Source: CAZAKZ01 sp964485695 (lineage in GTDB: Bacteria > Planctomycetota > JAFGQW01). From it: 11,736 bases of DNA. Where the stretch lies: positions 1 through 11,736 of the forward strand of contig CAZAKZ010000157.1 in NCBI GenBank assembly GCA_964485695.1. Reading direction: 5' to 3'. Position 1 is the first letter of the stretch; every line of letters begins with the position of its first letter. The position numbers and the translations under genes were made by a program. A model generated the notes under the pieces. It had not been told where the DNA came from, did not search any database, and was given only the letters and a program-made list of their open reading frames with translations. Below, piece by piece: positions 1 through 5,964 of the stretch.

Positions 1-35
1 CGCCCCTGGAGGACTACGGGCCTGGACGGGTCCGG

Positions 36-1079
36 TTAAATGGATACCCCCGAAGCGTAGTTATGAAAATCCGCCGGTCGTATCCACTTCAGGGAGGTAT
101 GGTATCGCGCCTCCAGCTTTCCTGCAAGCACCTTGCACCGGTAGAGGTGCAGGGTGATCTTGAAATGGGTATAGGCGTGGTCCACAAAAGCGATGCGGTC
201 CCCCACCGTCACGTCCAGGCCGAGCTCCTCCCGGATCTCTCGCTCGAGTGCCCCGGCTTGGCTCTCGCCGGGCCCCACCTTCCCCCCGGGGAATTCCCAC
301 AATCCCCCCAGCATGCCCTCGGAAGGACGCCGCCCGAACAGATACCGGCCGTTCTTTTTCAAGGCGGCGGCCACAATGGCGTGGTGGGGTAATGGTTTCC
401 GGTCCTTGCGCACGGGCAGAGCCCCGGTCAACCCAGATGCCCGGGCTTCGCAGAGCCCCTCCACGGGACACGCCTCGCACCTGGGCCGCCGGGGAATGCA
501 GATCCGGGCCCCCAGCTCCATGAGGGCCTGGTTGGAGTCGCCGGGGGCCCGGGCCGACACCAGGGTGTCCGCCAGACCCCACAGGCGCTTCTCCACGGCC
601 GCCGTATCGATGGACTCCCGGACGGCGAAGAGACGGGCCAGGACGCGCTTCACGTTTCCGTCCAGGACGGGCGTTCTCTCCCCGAAGGCGATGCTGGCAA
701 TGGCGCCGGCGGTGTAGCGCCCCACGCCCGGCAACGCCTGCAAGGATCCGGCGTCTTCCGGGAAGCTGCCGCCCGACTCCCGAACCACCCATCGGGCCGC
801 CTTGAGGAGATTCCGGGCCCGGGAATAGTATCCGAGGCCTTCCCAGAGCTTGAGCACTCGATCCTCGGTGGCGGCGGCAAGATCCTCGACCCCGGGAAAC
901 GCCTCGAGGAAACGGTGGTAGTAATCTTGCACCGTCTCCACCCGGGTCTGCTGGAGCATGATCTCGGAGAGCCAGACACGGTAGGGATCCCGGGTCCGGC
1001 GCCAGGGCAGGTCCCGGGCATGGCCGCGATACCAGCGAAGGAGCTTCTGGACGAGGGTTGTGCGGCGCGCCGGATTCAT
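36..1079 (-). CDS. mutY: A/G-specific adenine DNA glycosylase MutY with MutT-like C-terminal domain
   Basis: Base-excision repair enzyme that removes adenine mispaired with 8-oxoguanine. The 347-residue protein has the full MutY layout. The N-terminal SEIMLQQTRV segment carries catalytic Glu39. The helix-hairpin-helix LPGVGRYTAG lies at about 116-125. VLDGNVKRVLAR carries catalytic Asp140. The [4Fe-4S] loop has Cys194, Cys201, Cys204 and Cys210 in C-x6-C-x2-C-x5-C spacing. The C-terminal Nudix-fold domain (about 230-347) is the part that reads 8-oxoG in this family. Unlike E. coli MutY, it keeps a complete Nudix box at 266-288 (GGKVGPGE then REIREELGL). The ATG is the natural start because it precedes the conserved domain by only about 10 residues; the ribosome site is weak (GAGAG). 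It lies 121 bp downstream of the ferritin gene on the same strand, so co-transcription is possible but not shown. Length is normal for the family. Confidence 0.97.
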   Translation of the reverse strand: MNPARRTTLVQKLLRWYRGHARDLPWRRTRDPYRVWLSEIMLQQTRVETVQDYYHRFLEAFPGVEDLAAATEDRVLKLWEGLGYYSRARNLLKAARWVVRESGGSFPEDAGSLQALPGVGRYTAGAIASIAFGERTPVLDGNVKRVLARLFAVRESIDTAAVEKRLWGLADTLVSARAPGDSNQALMELGARICIPRRPRCEACPVEGLCEARASGLTGALPVRKDRKPLPHHAIVAAALKKNGRYLFGRRPSEGMLGGLWEFPGGKVGPGESQAGALEREIREELGLDVTVGDRIAFVDHAYTHFKITLHLYRCKVLAGKLEARYHTSLKWIRPADFHNYASGVSI

Positions 1080-1200
1080 GAAAGCACTCTCAGGAGAAGG
1101 ACAGGAGTTTGGATGTCTCTGGAACAGGGATAACGTGAATCAGGATCGAAACAATTCCCGCCGGAAAAGAGAAACCTTGACAATCCGGCCCGTCCCCGCC

Positions 1201-1617
1201 TCACTCCTCAAGGAGGAGGGAGAGCTCCGCCACGTGCTGGGACTCCAGTCCCACCTGGGCGCGGACGAATTCCTCCAGGGGCACGTCGTCGACGATGTTC
1301 TCCAGCAGGTCCCGGTAGGCGTCCAGGCCCGCCTGCTCGAAGGTGAGAGCGGTGCGGACCGCATCGGTGGCGGTGGTCTTTTGCGGCGGGAGGTTCAGCT
1401 TCAGGTCGAGGCTCGGGATGCCGCCCAGGTGGACGATCTTGTCGGCGACGCTCCGGGCGTGATCCAGGGTCTTCTGCATGTATTCCAGGAGTACCTTATG
1501 CACCAGGAGTCGGTCCAGGCCTTTCACGGTCACGGACAGGTGGAGATACCGGATCGCCGCCTCGATCTCCTCGGCAAACAGCTCGTTCAGATTCTGTATG
1601 TTTTCCTTGGTGGCCAT
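1201..1617 (-). CDS. Bacterioferritin-like small ferritin-superfamily protein
   Basis: A 138-residue all-helical protein matching the bacterioferritin/ferritin-like four-helix fold; it probably oxidises or stores iron in the cytoplasm. Aligned by hand to E. coli Bfr, five ferroxidase ligands are present: Glu17 (in AEEIEAAIRY, followed by Tyr24), His53, Glu94, and Glu125/His128 (ESQH). The position of Bfr Glu51 is Thr50, so the di-iron site looks incomplete. It is about 20 residues shorter than Bfr, missing mainly the C-terminal fifth helix. I see no Met equivalent to the haem ligand, but did not align that position carefully. I chose the ATG at 1617 (MATKENIQN) over an upstream in-frame start at 1722, because the longer form would overlap the end of the regulator gene and add 35 unrelated residues. 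It starts 20 bp after the DtxR-like gene, so the two probably form an operon. A DPS-like or other ferritin-like role is possible. Confidence 0.85.
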   Translation of the reverse strand: MATKENIQNLNELFAEEIEAAIRYLHLSVTVKGLDRLLVHKVLLEYMQKTLDHARSVADKIVHLGGIPSLDLKLNLPPQKTTATDAVRTALTFEQAGLDAYRDLLENIVDDVPLEEFVRAQVGLESQHVAELSLLLEE

Positions 1618-1637
1618 GGCTGGTTCCGCTTTCCGTA

Positions 1638-2174
1638 TTACAGCTGCTCGTCGATGCTGGAAACCTGATCGGAGAGACAGACGTCCTCGCAGCACGGGCA
1701 CGACTTCGGGTCGTGTCCGCACTCCGCCGTGAAATCCCTGAACGCCTCGAGAAAGGAGGCGGCCCTGGGCTCGTCCGAGGAGAGAAACCTGAGAAACCGG
1801 ATCACACGTCCGGCCGTATCGTTGCTGATCAGGTGTTCGATCTTGCAGGTGTCCTCGTCCGCCTGGTCCTCGTCGACACCCAGGACCTCCACCAGAAGCT
1901 TCAGGATCACCCGTTTCTTGGCCCGGAGCGCCAGGGCGATCTCCTTGCCCCTGTCGGAGAGGCCGAGGAAACGACGTTCATCCTCCACCACCAGGCCGCG
2001 CTGCTTGAGGTTCTTCAAGGTGACCGAGACGCTGCCCCGGGTGATGTCCAGCATGCGCGCCACGTCAGAAACCCGCGCATACCCGAACGCGTCCAGGAGG
2101 TCCGCGATGGCCACCACGTGATGAGCGGCCGAGTGGGTGATGGGATTCCGTTCAAAGGATTTCCAGGAGTCCAT
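1638..2174 (-). CDS. DtxR/MntR-family metal-responsive transcriptional regulator with Cys-rich C-terminus
   Basis: A 178-residue DNA-binding regulator. A winged helix-turn-helix lies at about 20-75 (GYARVSDVARMLDITRGSVSVTLKNL, wing ending GLSDRGKEIA). The DtxR-type dimerisation and metal-binding region follows at about 84-131. In a hand alignment with DtxR, the secondary-site motif Cys-x2-Glu-His is kept (Cys110, Glu113, His114). The primary-site positions His79, Glu83 and His98 of DtxR appear as Lys87, Leu91 and Asp106. The tail at 152-166 is CGH-x4-CPCC-x3-C, a likely extra metal-binding knuckle that neither DtxR nor MntR has. There is no SH3-like third domain. The start is the ATG at 2174, preceded by GGAG 7 nt upstream; a GTG at 2207 has its GGAGG only 1 nt away and is less likely. 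It is the first gene of the operon with the ferritin-like protein, so it probably senses iron or another transition metal and may regulate its own operon. Confidence 0.87.
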   Translation of the reverse strand: MDSWKSFERNPITHSAAHHVVAIADLLDAFGYARVSDVARMLDITRGSVSVTLKNLKQRGLVVEDERRFLGLSDRGKEIALALRAKKRVILKLLVEVLGVDEDQADEDTCKIEHLISNDTAGRVIRFLRFLSSDEPRAASFLEAFRDFTAECGHDPKSCPCCEDVCLSDQVSSIDEQL

Positions 2175-2227
2175 ACCTGCACTCCAGCAATCGGTGCCGA
2201 GTTCCACGCCTCCGCAGATGCTCGGAC

Positions 2228-2256
2228 ATCATACACAAACCGCTACATTACAACAA
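2228..2256 (-). promoter_or_regulatory. Sigma70-type promoter of the regulator-ferritin operon
   Basis: Reading leftward, TTGTTG (2256-2251) and TATGAT (2233-2228) are separated by exactly 17 bp. The -10 matches consensus at 5 of 6 positions and the -35 at 3 of 6. Transcription would start near 2221, giving a leader of about 45 nt before the ATG at 2174. A 10-bp perfect palindrome, GCATCGATGC (2263-2272), sits just upstream of the -35 and could be an operator or activator site. I see no classical DtxR, MntR or Fur box. Confidence 0.55.
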
Positions 2257-2292
2257 GATAAGGCATCGATGCGCCTCGACTCCACGAGACGG

Positions 2293-2312
2293 CCCCGGCG
2301 CCGCCGCCGGGG
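2293..2312. other. Strong GC hairpin in the divergent intergenic region
   Basis: CCCCGGCG and CGCCGGGG form a perfect 8-bp stem around a CCGC loop. It lies between the leftward regulator promoter and the rightward membrane-protein gene. No T-run follows on either strand, so it is not a standard terminator. It could be a remnant repeat or a transcription barrier. The rest of 2175-2458 holds only the leftward promoter and a weak AGGAA-TATT-TTCCT hairpin near 2400; I found no convincing rightward promoter. Confidence 0.45.
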
Positions 2313-2458
2313 AATCCGGGCGAAAATGCCCACTTTTCATTTGGCATCACTGCCTCGTCGAGTACGCTACTCTTCCAGAGGGTGGTCCATGCATCAAGGA
2401 ATATTTTCCTGGTGGGGCAACTCTGAAGAAACCATGATCCGGAAGGGCGGTCCGGGCC

Positions 2459-3070
2459 GTGAACAAGCTCATCACAATACTCGTCATCACGGCGAACATC
2501 TGCGGGGGCGCTCTGTTGCTCTTTGACCTCTTCGGCCTGAAGATGGAGACTCCCGAGGAGAGAGTCACCCAGGCCATTGCCTTCTTCACGGCGGGCGCCG
2601 CCTCCATCATTATCATTGCCGGCGCCGCCAACGACGTCTTCCAGAGCGGCCGCCGTCCTCTGGGCATCGCCATCTTCCTGATGGCGATCTGGGTCGCCGC
2701 CGTGCCCATCCTGCACATCGAGCCCAACCGCGAGAAACTCAACGCGTTCTTCCTCGAACTGGCAAAACAACCGATCCTCATCCTGTGCCTCTTCCTGATC
2801 ATCCTGGCCCGGCAGGCCATCATCAGAGCGAGACAGCCGCTGGGCTACAGCCTCGCCCTGCTGGTACCCGTGATCCTCTGCCTCGAAGCCCGGTTCCTGG
2901 GCGGCATCGCCGGTATCGAGAACGTGGACGATGTCCACTATTTCGGCCTGGTTTCGATCATGGCCGCGTTCACCGTCATGCTGGTCCTCGGGCCCGGGTA
3001 TCAAAGCCTGGCCAGCTGGGGGCTGTGCATAATGCTCTTCCTGGGCGGAGCCTATCACGTCTTGACGTGA
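2459..3070 (+). CDS. Unrecognised seven-helix integral membrane protein
   Basis: I do not recognise the family. The 203-residue product is very hydrophobic, with about seven predicted membrane helices: roughly 4-27, 36-58, 65-87, 104-122, 128-150, 159-180 and 182-202. Short charged loops separate them (for example METPEERV and EPNREKLN). There is no signal peptide apart from the first helix, and no enzymatic motif that I can name. The GTG start is the only candidate, because an in-frame TGA lies at 2435. A GGAAGG sequence sits about 12 nt upstream, which is longer than ideal. The opposite strand is also open here, but that frame reads as a highly acidic, low-complexity antisense product, which supports the rightward membrane protein. 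It ends 39 bp before the element that disrupts the next gene's start. In the pre-insertion state it would have been a close operon neighbour of the glycoside hydrolase gene. Confidence 0.72.
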   Translation: MNKLITILVITANICGGALLLFDLFGLKMETPEERVTQAIAFFTAGAASIIIIAGAANDVFQSGRRPLGIAIFLMAIWVAAVPILHIEPNREKLNAFFLELAKQPILILCLFLIILARQAIIRARQPLGYSLALLVPVILCLEARFLGGIAGIENVDDVHYFGLVSIMAAFTVMLVLGPGYQSLASWGLCIMLFLGGAYHVLT

Positions 3071-3101
3071 GGCCGTGGGGGACGCCATGATTTCGAGAAT
3101 C

Positions 3102-3107
3102 AAGGAG
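3102..3107 (+). promoter_or_regulatory. Displaced Shine-Dalgarno sequence of the glycoside hydrolase gene
   Basis: AAGGAG here is a consensus ribosome binding site. It is now followed by the palindromic element rather than by the gene. It is 12 nt from a GTG at 3120 inside the element and about 170 nt from the true ATG at 3279. Without the element it would sit 5 nt from that ATG. Confidence 0.7.
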
Positions 3108-3118
3108 AGTTAACAGCC

Positions 3119-3127
3119 TGTGGATAA
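3119..3127 (-). promoter_or_regulatory. Perfect DnaA-box consensus in the left inverted repeat
   Basis: TGTGGATAA on the + strand is TTATCCACA on the minus strand, identical to the high-affinity DnaA-box consensus. It lies within the left end of the palindromic element. Whether DnaA binds it is unknown. Confidence 0.5.
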
Positions 3128-3261
3128 ACTCTCGCGGACCAGAATCAGTCCTTTTCGACCCGATCCGCCCATGTCGGATTCATCGATACTTTCCATTGTA
3201 TCGACTCATCCGCCGAGGGCGAATCGGATCGAAAAAACCTGGATTCTGGCCTCGCGCCAGT

Positions 3262-3270
3262 TTATCCACA
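3262..3270 (+). promoter_or_regulatory. Perfect DnaA-box consensus in the right inverted repeat
   Basis: TTATCCACA on the + strand mirrors the box at 3119-3127, in opposite orientation, and ends 8 bp before the hydrolase ATG. The inner arms contain no further close matches, so this does not look like a multi-box oriC. Confidence 0.5.
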
Positions 3271-3278
3271 GGCTGTTA

Positions 3279-4784
3279 ATGCGCACGACGTTCGGATTCC
3301 TGTTGGTGTCCCTGGTGATCACGGGCTGTGCCCGCGAAAAGGGATGCTGGTTCGACGCCGGCCCGTACACGTCCCGGCCGCTGCCCACCCGGTACGGAGC
3401 CCGGAAGTCGATCCCCATACCCGTCCTGGACGACAAGGACGTGATCAAGGTGCACAAGAAGGCGTGGAGCCTCTACTTCCGGCACCTGCGATGGCCCCGC
3501 CAGGGCACCGGATTTCCCAGCGACTACATCGACGAGGCGTTCAATCCCCATCTGTTCCAGTGGGACACCGCCTTCATGATGTTCTTCGGCCGCTACGCGC
3601 ATCGGGCCTTCCCCGCCATCGTCAGCTTCGACAACTTCTACGCCAAGCAGCACCACGACGGTTACATCTGCCGGGAACTCGACGAGCGCACCGGCGAGGA
3701 CTTCATCTACAAGGACCGAAAACACACCGTCAATCCGCCGCTGTTCGCCTGGGCCGAATGGGCGTATTTCCGGGTGACGGGCGACGCATCGCGCCTCGGC
3801 CGGGTCCTTACGCCCCTGGTGAAATATTACGACTGGATCCGCGAGAACCGGCGGTCACCGAACGGCCTCTACTGGAACACCGGTTTGGGCTCCGGCATGG
3901 ACAACACCCCACGGGCCGGGGAGGGTTGGATCTGCATGACCGCCCAGCAGGCCCTGGCCGCCCGGAACATCGCCCGCATCGCCGCCCGGGTTGGAGCCCG
4001 GAGCATCCAGGATCGCTTCCTGGCCGAGTACGCCGGGCTGGAACGCCTCATCAACGACAAGATGTGGGACGAGAAGGACGGATTCTACTACGACGTCAAG
4101 GACGGCAAGCCGAACCGCGTGAAGACTCCCGCCTCCTTCTGGCCCCTGGTGGCGGGCGTGGTGCCCCCGGACCGGGCCCGGTGCCTGGCCCGACACATGC
4201 GCGATCCCGAGACGTTTCGACGGCCCCACATGATTCCGACCCTGAGTGCGGACCACGAGGACTACGACGCCAAGGGAGACTACTGGAAGGGCTCGGTGTG
4301 GGCCCCCACCAACTACATGGCCGTCAAGGGATTCGCGGCCGCGGGATTCCACGACCTGGCCCGGGAGATCGCCGAGAATCACCTCCGGAACATGGTGGAG
4401 GTGTTCAAGAAGACCGAGACCCTCTGGGAGAACTACGCGCCGGAGACCGCGGAGAAGGGGAGCTCCGCGCGCAGCGACTTCGTGGGTTGGTCGGGCCTCG
4501 GTCCCACGGCGCTCCTCTACGAACACGTGCTGGGATTCGACGCCGACGGCACCCGAAACCTTCTCACCTGGCATCTGAATCGCCTCGACCGCCACGGCCT
4601 CAAGCAGCTCGGCTTCGGTACGGTTCAGGTGGATGTGGTGGCGCAAGAGCGGAAAAGGGCCGAAGATCCTCCCCTCATCGAGGTGAAGACCGACGGGGCC
4701 TTCACTCTCGAGGTCATTCACCCGAAGGGAACGGCCCGGCGGGCCTTCCCGGCAGGCAAGCACACCTGGAAGGTCAAATTCTGA
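3279..4784 (+). CDS. Lipoprotein glycoside hydrolase, GH63/trehalase-like (alpha/alpha)6 barrel
   Basis: A 501-residue predicted lipoprotein. It begins MRTTFGFLLVSLVITGC, a signal peptide with lipobox ITGC, so Cys17 would be lipidated and the enzyme anchored in the envelope. The rest matches the (alpha/alpha)6-barrel glycosidases of the GH63/GH37 type, including mannosylglycerate hydrolases and trehalase-like proteins. Visible landmarks are FQWDTAFM near 90, GLGSGMDNTPR with Asp208 as likely general acid, DYWKGSVWAPTNYM near 330, and WENYAPET with Glu384 as likely base. GWSGLGPTALLYEHVLGF follows, then a small beta-rich C-terminal part. The exact substrate cannot be read from sequence; an alpha-glucoside or alpha-mannoside is likely. 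The frame stays open upstream to a GTG at 3120, giving 53 extra residues encoded by the inserted element. I prefer the ATG at 3279 because of the lipoprotein signal. The stop overlaps the ddl start (TGATG), indicating translational coupling. Confidence 0.85.
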   Translation: MRTTFGFLLVSLVITGCAREKGCWFDAGPYTSRPLPTRYGARKSIPIPVLDDKDVIKVHKKAWSLYFRHLRWPRQGTGFPSDYIDEAFNPHLFQWDTAFMMFFGRYAHRAFPAIVSFDNFYAKQHHDGYICRELDERTGEDFIYKDRKHTVNPPLFAWAEWAYFRVTGDASRLGRVLTPLVKYYDWIRENRRSPNGLYWNTGLGSGMDNTPRAGEGWICMTAQQALAARNIARIAARVGARSIQDRFLAEYAGLERLINDKMWDEKDGFYYDVKDGKPNRVKTPASFWPLVAGVVPPDRARCLARHMRDPETFRRPHMIPTLSADHEDYDAKGDYWKGSVWAPTNYMAVKGFAAAGFHDLAREIAENHLRNMVEVFKKTETLWENYAPETAEKGSSARSDFVGWSGLGPTALLYEHVLGFDADGTRNLLTWHLNRLDRHGLKQLGFGTVQVDVVAQERKRAEDPPLIEVKTDGAFTLEVIHPKGTARRAFPAGKHTWKVKF

Positions 4785-5860
4785 TGGCCGGCAGGAAGAT
4801 CAGGCTGGGCGTGCTGTGCGGCGGCCCCTCCCCGGAACACAGGATCTCGCTTCTCTCGAGCCGGAACATCCTGGCCGGAGCCATCAGCGGCGGATTCCAG
4901 GTCGTGGTCCTGGGCGTGGACACCGATGGGCGCTGGCTTCTCTACGAGGACGGAGAACACCTGGTGCATGCGGACGACCCGAACCGCATCGCCCTGGCTC
5001 CGGGGGGCCGGCACGTCACACCCGCCCACACCACCGAGGGCGGCGGCCTCGTGCACCTGACGCCGCCTGGCGGAAAGGTCGAGGTGGATGTGGTCTTCCC
5101 GGTGATGCACGGGCCCTACGGCGAGGACGGCACGGTCCAGGGCATGCTCAGGGCGAGCGGCATTCCCTTCGTGGGTTGCGGCGTGACGGCGTCGGCTCTA
5201 TGCATGGACAAGGACCACGCCAAGTGCATCCTCCGCGGCGCCGGCCTGCCGGTGGCGGACTGGATCACGGTGCGGCGCCACGGCCTCAAGGCGTGCGGCT
5301 GGGCCCCCGACACCCTCTTCACCCACCTGGGGGGACAGGGGGTGTTCGTCAAGCCCGCCAACATGGGCTCCTCCGTGGGCATCACCCGGGTGGATCGGCC
5401 GGAAGCTCTCGAGGCCGCCCTCCATCAGGCATTCGAGTTCGACTCCAAGGTGCTCATCGAAGCCGAGGTGAGGGGCCGGGAACTAGAATGTTCGGTGCTG
5501 GGAAACGAGGCCCCCGAGGCTTCGGGCGTGGGAGAGATCGTGGTCCGGGACGGCTTTTACTCCTACGAGGCCAAGTACCTCGACGACCACGCCGCCGTCC
5601 TCCACCCCACCGCCGATCTGGAGGAAGAGGTCCGGGACCGGGTGCGCGCCCTGGCCGTCGACGCCTTCGGCGTCCTGGGCTGCCGCGGTCTGGCCCGCGT
5701 GGACTTCTTTCTCCGCGAGGATGGAGCCATCCTGGTGAACGAGGTGAACACCATGCCCGGCTTCACCCGCATCAGCATGTACCCGAAGCTCTGGGAACTG
5801 AGCGGCTTGCCCATTGACGGACTGATCCACCGCCTGGTGGATCTGGCACTCAAGAGCTGA
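4784..5860 (+). CDS. ddl: D-alanine--D-alanine ligase
   Basis: Cytoplasmic ATP-grasp ligase that joins two D-alanines for the peptidoglycan stem peptide. The 358-residue product is of normal length. The N-terminal GGPSPEHRISLLSS contains Glu18, the substrate-binding glutamate. PVMHGPYGEDGTVQG and GVTASALCMDKDHAK follow, then the ATP-grasp lysine region VFVKPANMGSSVGIT. The omega-loop segment FYSYEAKYLDD keeps the Tyr typical of D-Ala-D-Ala rather than D-Ala-D-Lac ligases. The Mg-binding end is RVDFFL...LVNEVNTMPGFTRISMYPKLW. Its ATG shares a base with the TGA of the hydrolase gene, and a GGAAGG lies about 10 nt upstream inside that gene, so expression is tied to its neighbour. An open frame continues upstream of the ATG into the hydrolase region, but that part is an out-of-frame shadow. 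This is not the usual mur-cluster location for ddl. Confidence 0.96.
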   Translation: MAGRKIRLGVLCGGPSPEHRISLLSSRNILAGAISGGFQVVVLGVDTDGRWLLYEDGEHLVHADDPNRIALAPGGRHVTPAHTTEGGGLVHLTPPGGKVEVDVVFPVMHGPYGEDGTVQGMLRASGIPFVGCGVTASALCMDKDHAKCILRGAGLPVADWITVRRHGLKACGWAPDTLFTHLGGQGVFVKPANMGSSVGITRVDRPEALEAALHQAFEFDSKVLIEAEVRGRELECSVLGNEAPEASGVGEIVVRDGFYSYEAKYLDDHAAVLHPTADLEEEVRDRVRALAVDAFGVLGCRGLARVDFFLREDGAILVNEVNTMPGFTRISMYPKLWELSGLPIDGLIHRLVDLALKS

Positions 5861-5951
5861 TATCCCACAAAAAAAATCTGAAATTTCTGAGGTGCGCCTC
5901 CCCGTTTTCTCGCATGAGAGGGTGGAACCGAACATCCCCGTGGATTCAACC

Positions 5952-5958
5952 AAGGAGG
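5952..5958 (+). promoter_or_regulatory. Consensus Shine-Dalgarno for the small membrane protein
   Basis: AAGGAGG lies 6 nt before the ATG at 5965. It is the strongest ribosome binding site in the window and the main argument that the 35-codon frame after it is translated. Confidence 0.65.
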
Positions 5959-5964
5959 CGCGTC

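Larger units (their letters stand above)
3110..3279. mobile_element. MITE-like palindromic insertion bounded by TTAA
   Basis: The left end (3110-3130) and right end (3259-3279) are perfect 21-bp inverted repeats: TTAA, then CAGCCTGTGGATAAACT on the left. The two arms stay complementary inward to TCGATAC (3183-3189) and GTATCGA (3198-3204), around an 8-nt loop, TTTCCATT. By hand alignment about 66 of 80 left-arm positions pair, with two single-base gaps, so the whole element can form one long hairpin. TTAA (or its central TA) occurs at both borders and reads as a target duplication. Deleting the element plus one copy restores a normal gene start (AAGGAG, 5 nt, ATG). There is no transposase inside, so it would be non-autonomous. 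Tc1/mariner-IS630-type elements duplicate TA, so a relative of that group is one possible mobiliser. A chromosome-structure or regulatory hairpin is the alternative. Confidence 0.8.

Noticed and set aside
1618..1722. N-terminal extension of the ferritin-like protein to an upstream in-frame start.
   Set aside because: It would overlap the regulator gene and adds residues unlike any ferritin. The ATG at 1617 fits the family start.
2340..2361. Rightward promoter TTGGCA - 16 bp - TACGCT for the membrane-protein gene.
   Set aside because: The -10 matches at only about 3 of 6 positions and spacing is suboptimal; too weak to list.
2243..3103. Long minus-strand open frame opposite the membrane-protein gene.
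   Set aside because: It encodes an acidic, Gln/Asp-rich low-complexity product typical of the antisense of a hydrophobic gene. The + strand gives seven clean helices.
3110..3279. Reading the two DnaA boxes as a chromosomal oriC.
   Set aside because: There are only two boxes, both in terminal repeats of one palindrome. No AT-rich unwinding region or dnaA/dnaN genes are nearby.
3344..4783. Open frame continuing upstream from ddl through most of the hydrolase gene, which would make an 838-residue fusion.
   Set aside because: The upstream part is Arg/Pro/Gly-rich shadow translation of the hydrolase gene in another frame. Ddl has its own ATG and ribosome site at 4784.
5869..5900. Possible terminator: GAGG-TGCG-CCTC hairpin (5889-5900) near an A8/T8 run (5869-5876).
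   Set aside because: The stem is only 4 bp and is separated from the T-run by 12 nt on the minus strand; on the + strand the T-run is absent. Not convincing for either convergent operon.
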